Notes: generated from the letters alone by a model not told the origin. 45,074 nt of DNA from a bacterium (GCA_024711295.1 JANJTB010000037.1:1-45074); one strand, 5' to 3'; counted from the stretch's first letter, positions 17,166 to 26,900 are shown. A program made the numbers and translations.

Positions 17166-17837
17166 CTACCTTTTAGCCCAATCTTTGAGCTTTTCAGAAA
17201 AAGATGTTTCGCTAAATGCTGATTTATCATACATTCCGGCAGAATTTCTCTGCCTGAAACCTTCGTAAACACTAACAGCGCAAGCAACGGATATGTTAAG
17301 ACTTTGAATCATTCCTACCTGAGGAATCAGAAAATTACCATCAGCTTTGCTGAGTGCTTCATCAGATACACCACTGTGCTCATTTCCGAATACCAATGCC
17401 GAAGGATTGCAAAGGTTAAGCTCGTACAAAGACTTGGCATCGCTCGACATATGAGTGGTATAGATGTTCATATTTTTTTCTTTGAGATAAGAAAAGCAAT
17501 CATCTACTGAGCGGAATTTCTTATAATCAATCCATTTACGGGCACTTGCAGAGCTTTTTTCACCAAGTTTGGGAAACTGTTGCGAACCATCATAAATCAG
17601 GCACACTTCCAAAATGCCTACTGCATCGCAAGACCTAAGGCATGCCGATAGATTATGCGGGTCTGTAATATTTTCGAGTACAACCGTAAAATCGGCCTGT
17701 CTTTTGCTAAGTACATTTGAGAGTTTCTCTAATCGCTTTTCAGAAATGATAGTTGTATAGTCGAGCTCTGATAATTTCATTATTAATTTGTCGAAATTTT
17801 TGTTTGTTATTTCTTTATAATTTTTTTTGACGAACAT
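17166..17837 (-). CDS. trmH: TrmH-like tRNA/rRNA 2'-O-methyltransferase (SpoU family)
   Basis: A 223-residue SPOUT methyltransferase. The three family motifs are present: motif 1 (ENITDPHNLSACLRSCDAVG, with the conserved Asn and Arg), motif 2 (ALVFGNEHSGVS) and motif 3 (IPQVGMIQSLNISVACAVSVYE). The length and the motif 3 wording match TrmH, which methylates the ribose of G18 in tRNA using S-adenosylmethionine. An rRNA target cannot be excluded from sequence alone. The protein is cytosolic. The gene is first in a tight minus-strand cluster with the HlyD-like and MacB-like genes, an unrelated pairing that probably reflects shared transcription only. Confidence 0.88.
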   Translation of the reverse strand: MFVKKNYKEITNKNFDKLIMKLSELDYTTIISEKRLEKLSNVLSKRQADFTVVLENITDPHNLSACLRSCDAVGILEVCLIYDGSQQFPKLGEKSSASARKWIDYKKFRSVDDCFSYLKEKNMNIYTTHMSSDAKSLYELNLCNPSALVFGNEHSGVSDEALSKADGNFLIPQVGMIQSLNISVACAVSVYEGFRQRNSAGMYDKSAFSETSFSEKLKDWAKR

Positions 17838-17942
17838 AAGTGTTTAATCATTGATTGAAGCATAAAATTATATTAGTTTGTAACCAATTTTACTTTTTTA
17901 CGTTTTAATTTATAAAGATGAGTATCAATCACAGAGGTTAAT

Positions 17943-18110
17943 ATGTTTACAAGAGCTAAGGTTACCGATTCGGAACCTAAAATTAAATCTATTGCATTTA
18001 GCGAAAGTTCGGAATATATTGAGCATAAAGAAAAATCTAAGGGTATGCTTGTTGGCACTATCATATTTTTGCTACTTTCAGCTATTTTCGGCTATGTTCA
18101 TTTAGGATAG
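17943..18110 (+). CDS. Small single-pass membrane protein, 55 residues
   Basis: The ATG at 17943 follows AGAGG at a 7-base spacing. The 55-codon frame has a charged, polar N-terminal half (FTRAKVTDSEPKIKSIAF, then EYIEHKEKSKG) and one C-terminal membrane helix (MLVGTIIFLLLSAIFGYVHL), ending at the TAG at 18108-18110. The layout, a cytoplasmic head with a tail-anchor-like helix, and the good ribosome site argue for a real gene. No family is recognised. It is divergent from trmH and separated by 174 bases from the thioesterase gene. Confidence 0.6.
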   Translation: MFTRAKVTDSEPKIKSIAFSESSEYIEHKEKSKGMLVGTIIFLLLSAIFGYVHLG

Positions 18111-18284
18111 CCGGAAGTTTTAATTTACTGTTCTTTTATGTTTACAGCCTCAGCTAAAATAATGCTGAAGTCATTTAAATTATTATTTAAAAAAGTTTGA
18201 AGATAGTCACATCAAATTAAAAATAATATTTCAATCGTCATTGAAATTATTAATGTCCTAAACTGTATAATACTTCACATACAA

Positions 18285-18689
18285 ATGCAAGCCTCAGAGA
18301 TAGTCAGTAAAATGTATTCAGGTGATAAGTTCAGTCAATTACTTGGAATAAAAATCATCGAAGTCAACAAAGGATACTGCAAGCTGGAAATGGAAGTGCG
18401 AAGCGATATGCTTAACGGCTTTGATATCCTGCATGGTGGTGTCAGCTATGCTTTGGCGGATTCGTGCCTTGCATTTGCTGCCAATACTCATGGAAGAATG
18501 TGTGTATCATTGAATGCAAAAATGAGTTACCCCGAATCCTCAAAAGAAGGCGACATACTGACAGCTGAATCTGTTGAGATTACTGTTACCAACAGAATTG
18601 GTATTTATGATGTATTTGTAAAGAATCAAAATGATGTAATGATTGGAGTTTTCAGGGGTACGGTTTACAGGACTGAAAAAGAATATTAA
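18285..18689 (+). CDS. paaI: PaaI-like hotdog-fold acyl-CoA thioesterase
   Basis: A 134-residue hotdog-fold protein. The motif HGGVSYALADSCLAFAAN (about residues 46-63) is the PaaI-type active-site helix, with the conserved HGG and the downstream Asp. The C-terminal strands (AESVEITVTNRIGIYDVFV) fit the fold. PaaI hydrolyses hydroxyphenylacetyl-CoA and related dead-end thioesters to free CoA during phenylacetate catabolism. The gene ends 14 bases before a thiolase of the 3-oxoadipyl-CoA type, which supports an aromatic or acyl-CoA role. The rest of the paa pathway is not in the window, so a general thioesterase role is possible. Confidence 0.82.
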   Translation: MQASEIVSKMYSGDKFSQLLGIKIIEVNKGYCKLEMEVRSDMLNGFDILHGGVSYALADSCLAFAANTHGRMCVSLNAKMSYPESSKEGDILTAESVEITVTNRIGIYDVFVKNQNDVMIGVFRGTVYRTEKEY

Positions 18690-18703
18690 AATATTTAGAA
18701 ACT

Positions 18704-19924
18704 ATGAGAGATGTATTTGTGGAATCATACATTTGTGATGGAATTCGCACCCCAATAGGGAAATACGGAGGAGCACTTTCGGGTGTTCGCCCTGATGATT
18801 TGGCAGCTACTGTGATTTCAAAAATTGTTGAACGAAATCAGGGTATTAGTCCGGATGCTATAGATGATGTTATATTTGGATGTGCAAACCAAGCCGGTGA
18901 AGATAACCGGAATGTTGCAAGAATGTCACTGCTTTTGGCAGGTCTGCCACATAGTGTACCGGGTGAAACTGTCAACAGACTGTGTGCATCAGGAATGAGT
19001 GCTGTTATTGCAGCATCAAGAGCTGTCAGAAGTGGTGATGGCGACCTCTATATTGCCGGTGGTGTTGAAAGTATGAGTAGAGCTCCATTTGTTTTGGGGA
19101 AAAGTGATTCAGCATTCTCACGTAATGCGGAGATATATGATACCACAATTGGTTGGAGGTTTGTAAATAGCAAGCTCAAATCACTTTATGGGACTGATAC
19201 AATGGGTGAGACTGCCGAAAATGTTGCTGAAATGTATAACATTTCTCGCGAAGATCAGGACAAGTTCGCATATCACTCACAAATGAAAGCCGCAAAAAGC
19301 AGGGCTGATGGTAGATTTAATGTGGAGATTACTGATGTTGTGATACCTCAAAGAAAAGGAGAGGCGTTAATTGTGAATTCCGATGAGTTCATTCGTCCGG
19401 AAACGACATTGGATACATTGGCTAAATTACAGGCAGCATTCAAAAAAGGTGGATCAGTCACAGCAGGTAACGCTTCCGGTGTTAACGACGGTGCCGCTGC
19501 TCTTATAATAGCTTCTGAAAATGGTATTCAGGCAAATAAACTGCAACCTATGGCAAGAATAGTATCATCGGCAGTTGTCGGTGTTGAGCCCAGAATTATG
19601 GGAATTGGACCTGTGGAAGCGTCGAATAAAGCTCTAAGAAAAGCCGGACTGACTTTTAACGACATAAGTATCATAGAATTAAATGAGGCATTTGCCGCTC
19701 AGGCTTTGGCTTGTACAAGAGCTTGGGGATTAGATGATAATGATGAAAGGCTAAATCCTAATGGTGGTGCCATTGCACTTGGGCATCCTCTGGGTATGTC
19801 CGGTGCAAGACTTATTACTACTGCTGCCTACGAACTTAAAGCAAGAAATCAAAAATATGCTCTTTGTACTATGTGCATAGGCGTTGGCCAAGGTTACGCG
19901 GTAATAATTGAAAATGTATCTTAA
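18704..19924 (+). CDS. 3-oxoadipyl-CoA-type thiolase (PaaJ/PcaF family)
   Basis: A 406-residue thiolase that cleaves a 3-oxoacyl-CoA with CoA. All catalytic signatures are present: the nucleophile Cys94 in NRLCASGM, His361 in GHPLGMSGAR, and the second Cys391 in CIGVGQG. NEAFAAQ is also kept. The segment YGTDTMGETAENVAEMY and the 'YICDGIRTPIGKYGGAL' N-terminus match the PcaF/PaaJ subgroup, which converts 3-oxoadipyl-CoA to succinyl-CoA and acetyl-CoA. An acetyl-CoA acetyltransferase role cannot be excluded. It is cotranscribed with the PaaI-like gene and followed by a terminator at 19953-19989. Confidence 0.85.
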   Translation: MRDVFVESYICDGIRTPIGKYGGALSGVRPDDLAATVISKIVERNQGISPDAIDDVIFGCANQAGEDNRNVARMSLLLAGLPHSVPGETVNRLCASGMSAVIAASRAVRSGDGDLYIAGGVESMSRAPFVLGKSDSAFSRNAEIYDTTIGWRFVNSKLKSLYGTDTMGETAENVAEMYNISREDQDKFAYHSQMKAAKSRADGRFNVEITDVVIPQRKGEALIVNSDEFIRPETTLDTLAKLQAAFKKGGSVTAGNASGVNDGAAALIIASENGIQANKLQPMARIVSSAVVGVEPRIMGIGPVEASNKALRKAGLTFNDISIIELNEAFAAQALACTRAWGLDDNDERLNPNGGAIALGHPLGMSGARLITTAAYELKARNQKYALCTMCIGVGQGYAVIIENVS

Positions 19925-19952
19925 AAAATATGCATTAATATAAATATGATAT

Positions 19953-19989
19953 TGCCGGCTTACATTTACTTATTAAGTCGGCATTTTTT
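19953..19989 (+). terminator. Rho-independent terminator after the thiolase gene
   Basis: A 10-bp stem TGCCGGCTTA/TAAGTCGGCA with one G-T pair and an 11-base loop is followed by six T. It ends the paaI-thiolase unit. Confidence 0.9.
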
Positions 19990-20032
19990 GTGTCATTTTT
20001 TATTTATACTATTTTATTATCAATGTTTAACT

Positions 20033-20040
20033 TATATTTG
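20033..20040 (+). promoter_or_regulatory. -7 promoter element for mntP
   Basis: TATATTTG lies 73 bases before the mntP ATG. No well-spaced TTG is visible upstream. I do not recognise a yybP-ykoY manganese riboswitch in the short leader. Confidence 0.4.
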
Positions 20041-20112
20041 CATTTCTGTGAGAAGCACTAATTTATCTATTAAGTGAACATCAACATCAAATTAACAAAA
20101 GAACTTTATTAG

Positions 20113-20667
20113 ATGACATATTTAGAAATTTTATTACTGGCAATAGGGCTTAGTCTGGATACTTTCGCTGTATCAGTATCTACGGGATTTGTGGAGCAAA
20201 AAGGTATCAGGTTTTTCAGAGCAACAAAAATAGCTGTTGTAATGGCATTTTTCCAGGGTGTTTTTCCTTTTGTCGGTTGGCTTGTAGGCTCAAATATTGT
20301 TCAGTTATTTCAGGATTATGACCACTGGATAGCTTTTGCGCTATTGTTTTTGCTTGGTATTTATATGATATACGGTAGCTTGACCGAGGGTTCCGATGAT
20401 AAATACCGTAAAATTGACAGGGTATCAGTTATAAGCATGGCAATAGCAACCAGCATTGACTCATTAATCGTAGGACTTAGTTTTGGAATGGTCCATGTAA
20501 ATATCTGGATAGCATGTGCTATGATTGCCTTTTTTACTTACTTATTTGCAATGATAGGTATGCTCATAGGGAAAAAAACAGGCAACTTAATCGGTCATAA
20601 ATTCGAAATTGCAGCAGGTTTTGTTATCATGCTTATTGGTGTTAAAATTCTGCTCGAACACTTATGA
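20113..20667 (+). CDS. mntP: Manganese efflux pump MntP
   Basis: A 184-residue inner-membrane protein with six hydrophobic segments arranged as two related halves of three. The half-repeats carry the conserved acidic motifs GLSLDTFAVSVSTG (residues about 12-25) and ATSIDSLIVGLSFG (about 115-128). These are the DUF204 signatures, with aspartates needed for Mn2+ transport in characterised MntP. The length is standard for the family. The stop overlaps the start of the PstS-like lipoprotein gene in an ATGA, so the pair is translationally coupled. Confidence 0.93.
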   Translation: MTYLEILLLAIGLSLDTFAVSVSTGFVEQKGIRFFRATKIAVVMAFFQGVFPFVGWLVGSNIVQLFQDYDHWIAFALLFLLGIYMIYGSLTEGSDDKYRKIDRVSVISMAIATSIDSLIVGLSFGMVHVNIWIACAMIAFFTYLFAMIGMLIGKKTGNLIGHKFEIAAGFVIMLIGVKILLEHL

Positions 20668-21488
20668 AATATAGAAAATATATATTTCCTTTTACTATTA
20701 TCCTGATGATAATATCTTGCAGTGGTGTTAGTCGTCAAGTGAACAGGATAGATATTGCAGGGTCGGACACGATGTATTATTTGACAATCCGACTTGCTTC
20801 AGAATACATGAAATTACATCCTGAAGTAACCATATATGTAAAGGGTGGAGGCAGTTCAACAGGTTTTGATGCTCTTCAGAACGGAAATGCCGATATTTGT
20901 ATGTCATCAAGAAATATTCGCTCTGACGAAGTAAAAACACTGGCCGAAAAATACTCTGCAGTCGGAATGTCGTATCTGATAGCAAAAGATGCACTTAGCA
21001 TTTATGTCAGTTGGTTCAATAAGGTTGAATCTCTTACTGTTAAGCAGATCAGAGATATTTTCAGATGCAGGGTAAATAATTGGGAATCTGTGGGAGGAGA
21101 TAATGACTCAATTGTTGTTGTGAATAGAACTCCGCAATCAGGTACCTATGATTATTTTAGATCCCACATTCTAGAGGATGAGGATTTTTGTGACAATGCC
21201 ATAATAAGCAATTCCACAGATAATGTGATTGCAAATATTATTAAAAATAAAAATGCAATTGGATATGGTGGTATTGCTTTTCACGAAGGTGTTAAGCATA
21301 TTAAAATATACGATATCGAACCATCAGAGAAAAATGTAAGGAATGATACCTATCCAATAATCAGGTATCTGTATTTCTATACCATAAAAAGTCCACGCGG
21401 AGAAGTTAAAAAATTTATTGATTGGGTAATGAGTAACGAAGCTCAGAAAGTAATTGATAATTTTGGTTTTATATCAATTTGGGAATAA
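20664..21488 (+). CDS. PstS-like phosphate-binding lipoprotein
   Basis: A 274-residue substrate-binding lipoprotein with lipobox MIISC (lipidated cysteine at residue 19). The mature part is a PBP-like domain with the phosphate-binder signatures AGSDTMYYLTIRLASEYM, KGGGSSTGFDALQNGNADI and NRTPQSGTYDYF, which line the anion-binding cleft in PstS proteins. No pstC, pstA or pstB gene is nearby. The gene is coupled to mntP by a four-base overlap, which is unusual and suggests a scavenging or sensing role rather than a complete transporter operon. It could bind another oxyanion. Confidence 0.85.
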   Translation: MKYRKYIFPFTIILMIISCSGVSRQVNRIDIAGSDTMYYLTIRLASEYMKLHPEVTIYVKGGGSSTGFDALQNGNADICMSSRNIRSDEVKTLAEKYSAVGMSYLIAKDALSIYVSWFNKVESLTVKQIRDIFRCRVNNWESVGGDNDSIVVVNRTPQSGTYDYFRSHILEDEDFCDNAIISNSTDNVIANIIKNKNAIGYGGIAFHEGVKHIKIYDIEPSEKNVRNDTYPIIRYLYFYTIKSPRGEVKKFIDWVMSNEAQKVIDNFGFISIWE

Positions 21489-21555
21489 TAAAAATATACT
21501 TTTTTATAATACGTTACGAAATATGCGTGTTTTGTATCAGTAACCCCAAAAATTA

Positions 21556-23082
21556 ATGGCAGATAACAATGTACTATACCAATCAAGAAATTACAAGGAT
21601 ATCGAATTATTTAAAGACGTAAATGAAGAGCAATGGAATGATTCAAAGTGGCAGCTTTCCCATTCAATAAAAGATGTCGAACAACTGAGCAAAGTTATCT
21701 ATCTTAATGATTATCAGAAGAGTGAAATAAGCAGAGTGATAGAAGTGCTGAAGGGTGAGAATAAAGAGCCACTTAGAATAACTCCATACTACGCTTCACT
21801 TATGCAAAAAGATCCATTTAATCCTGAAATGCTCCCCGGCGAGAAATCAAAAAAGAGAATTGATCCTGTATTTTGGCAATCTGTTCCTACCCCTGCAAAC
21901 TTATTATTTCCAAATACTGGTGCTGAGGGCTCTATGGATGAGGAAAACCGAAGTTATGGCGCTGTTTATCAAAGATACCCCAACAGAGTTGCGTTATTTG
22001 TGGCTGAGAATACAAGCTGTGCTTCATATTGTGTTCACTGTCAGCGTACTAAATCTCTTGATAAGTCAGTAGATATTTCGGGAGAGGAAATTGATAAAGG
22101 TCTGTTTTACATCAAATATAATCAAAATATTAATGAAGTTTTGATAACTGGGGGTGATGCCCTAATGGTAAGCAAAACAAGACTTCGACACGTACTTGAA
22201 GTCTTGAGTGGAATTAGCCATATACGAGCAGTAAGAATTGCTACTAGAGTGCCTGTTGTGCTTCCGATGGCTATAACAGATGATTTACTGGAAATGATTA
22301 AAGATGCTTCTAACAAGTATAATACAGGTATTGAAAAGTATGTATATTTTATGACTCATATTAATCATTATCAGGAAATTACCATCGAATTATTCAAAGC
22401 TGTCAAAAAGATTCGCAATCATGGATTTACTCTAAGGAACCAGACTGTATTTCTGAATCATGTCAATGATTATTACAAAACACTGGCAGAAACCTTTCGA
22501 AGAATGTTCTGGGTGGGTGTACATCCTTATTATCTGCTTCAATGCCACAAAGAAAAGGGTTTGGTGCACTTCATTTCACCAATTCAGGTGGGTAAGATTT
22601 ACATGAAGCATCTCCAGGGGTGGATATCCGGAATAACCGTTCCAAGATATGCGGCTAATATTGAAGGCGGAGGTGGCAAGGTAGTGCTTATGCCATCAGG
22701 TCACGATACTCTGAATACCGGACTTCAGCTTGAAAATAAAATCTCTGAAAGTTTTGCTGATGTCAGTACATGGGATCACAAGAGAATAATAAGGTACGAA
22801 GCTCTCGGCAGGGCAACTCTCGAAGAGTATGATAGTGGTGTTGCATTAATGGATAAATTTATTGGCAGAAGTGGTGCATTTCTGCCAAAATTAATTCTTA
22901 CAGATAAAAAGGGAAATTACATCAAAACAAGCAACAGGACTAAGTTGCCAAAGTTCGAAAAGCAGGATAAAGCTAAGCTGTTGGATTATTCTACTGATAT
23001 TGGTGGTGAACCGATAACCAATCCAAGTATTATTGCTGATAAATTGAATAAATTATATTATTCATCAAAGGATATGATATAA
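21556..23082 (+). CDS. KamA-family radical SAM aminomutase, substrate uncertain
   Basis: A 508-residue radical SAM enzyme of the lysine 2,3-aminomutase family. The 4Fe-4S cluster motif is C155-x3-C159-x2-C162 (in CASYCVHCQR). The PLP-binding lysine is K375 in GGGGK. In clostridial lysine 2,3-aminomutase, Asp293 (QCD) and Asp330 (DAPGGGGK) hold the side-chain amine of lysine. Here the aligned residues are His331 (QCH) and Asn368 (NIEGGGGK), with the same spacing of 37. In glutamate 2,3-aminomutase these positions are Lys and Asn. The substrate is therefore probably not lysine. The protein is also longer than typical KamA (about 415), with extra N- and C-terminal parts. dapB follows after 158 bases. 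Confidence 0.85.
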   Translation: MADNNVLYQSRNYKDIELFKDVNEEQWNDSKWQLSHSIKDVEQLSKVIYLNDYQKSEISRVIEVLKGENKEPLRITPYYASLMQKDPFNPEMLPGEKSKKRIDPVFWQSVPTPANLLFPNTGAEGSMDEENRSYGAVYQRYPNRVALFVAENTSCASYCVHCQRTKSLDKSVDISGEEIDKGLFYIKYNQNINEVLITGGDALMVSKTRLRHVLEVLSGISHIRAVRIATRVPVVLPMAITDDLLEMIKDASNKYNTGIEKYVYFMTHINHYQEITIELFKAVKKIRNHGFTLRNQTVFLNHVNDYYKTLAETFRRMFWVGVHPYYLLQCHKEKGLVHFISPIQVGKIYMKHLQGWISGITVPRYAANIEGGGGKVVLMPSGHDTLNTGLQLENKISESFADVSTWDHKRIIRYEALGRATLEEYDSGVALMDKFIGRSGAFLPKLILTDKKGNYIKTSNRTKLPKFEKQDKAKLLDYSTDIGGEPITNPSIIADKLNKLYYSSKDMI

Positions 23083-23240
23083 AAAATTTTATTTGTATAT
23101 GAAGACTTAAATGATATTTTCTAAAGTTTGATTTTTAATTTTTCAAGTTTAACTAATCTTTGAAATATATTTAGGCAAATATGGAAATATTTATTACTTT
23201 TAAATAATTCACTATACTAAAAATCTGGGGTTATGCAAAA

Positions 23241-23984
23241 ATGGAAAATTTTAAAATTGCTTTAATCGGTTATGGTAACATGGGCAAAGAGTTAAAGAGA
23301 CTTGCTACTTTGCGAAATATGAATGTTACTCAAATATTTGATGAAGACTCTCCAATTTTCGAAGCAAAGAAATTCGATTTTGATGTAGCTTTAGATTTTT
23401 CTATTCCATCAGCTGTGTTGCCAAATGCTGAAATTGTAGCCAAAGCGAAAAAAAATCTCGTTGTTGGTACTACCGGTTGGTACGACAAATCTGATACTAT
23501 GAAACAAATAGCGTTAGATAACAACATTGGTATTGTATGGGGAGCAAACTTTTCGCTGGGTATGCAGATATTTTTCAGATTGACTGCACTTGCCGCAGAG
23601 TTGGCTGACTCTGTAGGCGAATATGATATTTTTGTTCATGAGATTCATCATAGACGCAAGAAAGACAGCCCCTCGGGGACTGCGCATAATCTTGGCAATA
23701 TCATACTTGAAAATTTTGATGAGAAAAGTAAAATCCTTGTTAATACACCTCATGCTGAGATCCATCAAAATCATCTACATGTTACTTCCACTCGCGGAGG
23801 GCATGTTCCAGGTACACATACGGTTTATTTAGACTCCGAGGTTGATACACTTGAATTAACTCACCGTGCACGTAACAGGTCAGGATTTGCAGGTGGAGCT
23901 CTCAAAGCAGCAGAATTAATTCACGGTATAAAAGGTTATTTCAGTTTCGAAGAATTACTCGGAATGTTTTGGGAAAAGAAATAG
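23241..23984 (+). CDS. dapB: 4-hydroxy-tetrahydrodipicolinate reductase
   Basis: A 247-residue DapB, the NAD(P)H-dependent reductase of the diaminopimelate/lysine pathway. The nucleotide-binding motif is GYGNMGKEL (residues about 10-18), followed by DFSIPSAV and VVGTTGW. The catalytic segment HEIHHRRKKDSPSGTA has the histidine pair at 136-137 and the lysine at 140, corresponding to the E. coli His159/Lys163 region. GGGG ends 10 bases before the ATG. The stop codon directly abuts the stop of the convergent PAS kinase gene (0 bases between), with no terminator between them. Confidence 0.93.
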   Translation: MENFKIALIGYGNMGKELKRLATLRNMNVTQIFDEDSPIFEAKKFDFDVALDFSIPSAVLPNAEIVAKAKKNLVVGTTGWYDKSDTMKQIALDNNIGIVWGANFSLGMQIFFRLTALAAELADSVGEYDIFVHEIHHRRKKDSPSGTAHNLGNIILENFDEKSKILVNTPHAEIHQNHLHVTSTRGGHVPGTHTVYLDSEVDTLELTHRARNRSGFAGGALKAAELIHGIKGYFSFEELLGMFWEKK

Positions 23985-26900
23985 TTATTTCAGCTGTTTG
24001 ATATCATCATCAATTTTAAGGAATACAGGAATTGAAAATGAAAAAGTAGAGCCCTCACCGACTTTACTTTCAAGCCATATTCTGCCCTGTAGTAAGTCAA
24101 CTAATCCGACACATATTGGAAGTCCCAAACCTGTACCTTCGTAATTCCTATTTAATGAATAGTCACCCTGATTGAACCTGCCGAATATATGCTCAATTTT
24201 GCTCTCGGGTATGCCAATTCCGGTATCTTTTATATGAAATTCCATAAAGTAATTCTCTACCAAATTACAGCTAAGTTCAACCTCACCGCTATCTGTGAAT
24301 TTGTGTGCATTACTTAATAAATTATTTATGATTTGGTAAACTTTTTGTTCATCAGAAACAATCTCATAGTTAAAGAGTGATTCAGGTATATTATTGATGA
24401 ACTTAAGACCTTTTTGCTGACATTTTACAGTGTATAAATCACTTAATTCGTTGGTTAGCTCGCCTAAACGGAATGCTATCGCTTTTACTTCCATTTGTTT
24501 TGCTTCGATTTTCGAAATATCAAGAATATCATTAACTGTATTTATAAGTCTGTTGCAACTATGATTGATGAGCCCTACAAACTCGCTTTGCTCTTCAGGT
24601 GTAAGGTCGGGGTCAGTCAGCATCCTCGAAAAACCGATAATCCCATTCATAGGTGTACGTATTTCGTGACTCATATTTGCAATGAAAGCACTCTTAAGTC
24701 TGTCACTCTCTTCGGCTTTCTCTTTTGATGTAATGAGTTCTTTCTGCATGGAAATTCTCTCTGTGATATCTTCAGAGATTGCTATATAATGCGTTATGTG
24801 CTCGGAATTATCTGTTACAGGTGCAATAATCAAGTTTGCCCAATAATACTCACCATTCTTCTTTTTATTAATGAGTTCGCCCTGCCACTGATTGCCGGAC
24901 TTAAGTGTGTTCCACATCTCTTCATAAAAATAATCTTCCATTAATCCTGACTTCAGAATTCTTGGATTCTTGTGCTTTGCCTCATCAAACGTAAAACCTG
25001 TTATTTCGGTAAACTTGGGATTTACATACTCAATTCTGCCCCGAAGGTCAGTAATTACAATTGCGAGAGGATTCTGGCTGATTGCACGATTTAGCTTTCT
25101 CAATTCTTCTTCGTAATCCTTTCGCTTTGTTATGTTCTGATTAGTTCCTCTAATCCTTGCTAACTTATCATTTTCAAAGACTGGTACCAAAGCATTCTCA
25201 ATCCATACCACTTCATTATCATGTGGTATAATTCTAAATTCAAATTTTTGTGGCGATGGTTTTTCGTAGAATTCTTTGATTTTCGATTTCACAAAATCAA
25301 TATCTTCAGGATGAACCTTGTTTAAGAACAAATTCATATTTGGCTCGACACTTATATCTTCATAACCATACATGAAATAATAATTTTCCGACCATTCAAG
25401 TCTGGCTTTCTCTACATCATATTCCCAGCTTCCAATTTTGGCTATTTGCTGTGACATCCTTAGAGAGTTTTCACTTAATCTGATTTTTTCTTCACTCTCT
25501 TTACGTGCAGTAATATCAGTAATAAATCCATGCCAAAGTATCGAACCGTCAGCTTGCAATTCCGGCTTAGACTTACCTTCGACCCAAATTATTCTGCCTT
25601 CTGGCAATGTTACTCTGTATTCGCACTGCCATAGCTCCATTGTTTGAGCAGATTCAGTAATGGTAGAAACCACTTTGGGTAAATCTTCGTGGTGAAGCAC
25701 TCTAGGGAAAAGTTTGCTAACATCGCCGGATGCCTCTTCCAGACTGATACCATAAATATTCTTTATACCTTCGCTTGCAAATGGAAAATATGAAGAACCA
25801 TCGGGCCTTAAGCAATATTGATAAATAAACCCGGGTAAATGCTCAGCTACTTTGGTTATCCTTTCAATTAATTCATTCTTTTCTTCCTCTGCAAGTATTC
25901 TATCTGTTATATCTCTGCAAATACCCTCGTGAAGTATTGTGTTTCCGAAATCATCCTTAATATATCTTGAATGCTCTTCTATCCAAACAGTAGAACCATC
26001 TTTTCTTTTTAAACGATATTTTTCGATAGTGCTACCCTGTACATTCATGCTAATCAGGTAAGTATCTCTCTCATCAGGGTCAAAATACAATTCATTTGTT
26101 ATATCTATTCCCATTAATTCTTCACGTGATCCATATCCAAGCATTTTTATGAATGCAGGATTCACATATAAAAATTTTCCTTCCGGGGTGCTTTGATAAA
26201 ATCCGTCCGGCAGCTTTTCGATTAAATCTCTAAATCTCTGCTCATTCTTTTTGATTTCTAATTCAATATTATGCTGAGCTGTTTGGTCACTAAGCATAAT
26301 CATGAGATAACTGACATCTCCAAAATGGAATTTAGAGGCAGATAATCTGCAAAAAATAGGTTTCCCATATTTACCGCAAAATTCTGTTTCAAAATTTCGA
26401 ATACTACCTTTATGATTCAATGATTCTATTACTACGTTTCTTTTTTCAGGACTTTTCCAAAAATGGAACTCGGTACTCACTTTACCAATCAATTCTTCTT
26501 TTGCATAACCTGATAGCTCGACAAATGAATTATTGATATCTGAAATTAAAAATTCAGGTAGCTTAATTAGCATAATTGCATCTGGCGCTAACTCGAACAA
26601 GCCTTTGAATCTTTGTAAATTTTCTTCGAGAGCCAATTCCATTGCTTTTCGTTGGGTGATTTCCTTCGAAAATCCCATATACCTGTCGTCACCCAATTTT
26701 ACGGCATCTATAGACCACCAGCCGATACTTCCGTCCTTTCGTATGAACTTGGTTTCTCCGTAAGCTTTCCCTTTTGTTACTACTTCATTGAAATGCCATT
26801 TAGCAAATTCATGCTCTTCGGGAGGAGTCATCATATTGATATTTTTTTGAAGTATCTCTTCTTTTCCGTAGCCTGTCATTCTTACAGCAGCAGGATTTGC

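Noticed and set aside
17159-17287. A longer N-terminus for the HlyD-like protein from 17287.
   Set aside because: It overlaps the trmH coding region, lacks a signal or anchor at its start, and the ATG at 17158 opens directly on a membrane anchor.
20041-20112. A manganese riboswitch (yybP-ykoY) upstream of mntP.
   Set aside because: The leader is only about 70 bases, AT-rich, and shows none of the conserved GC-containing loops of that riboswitch.
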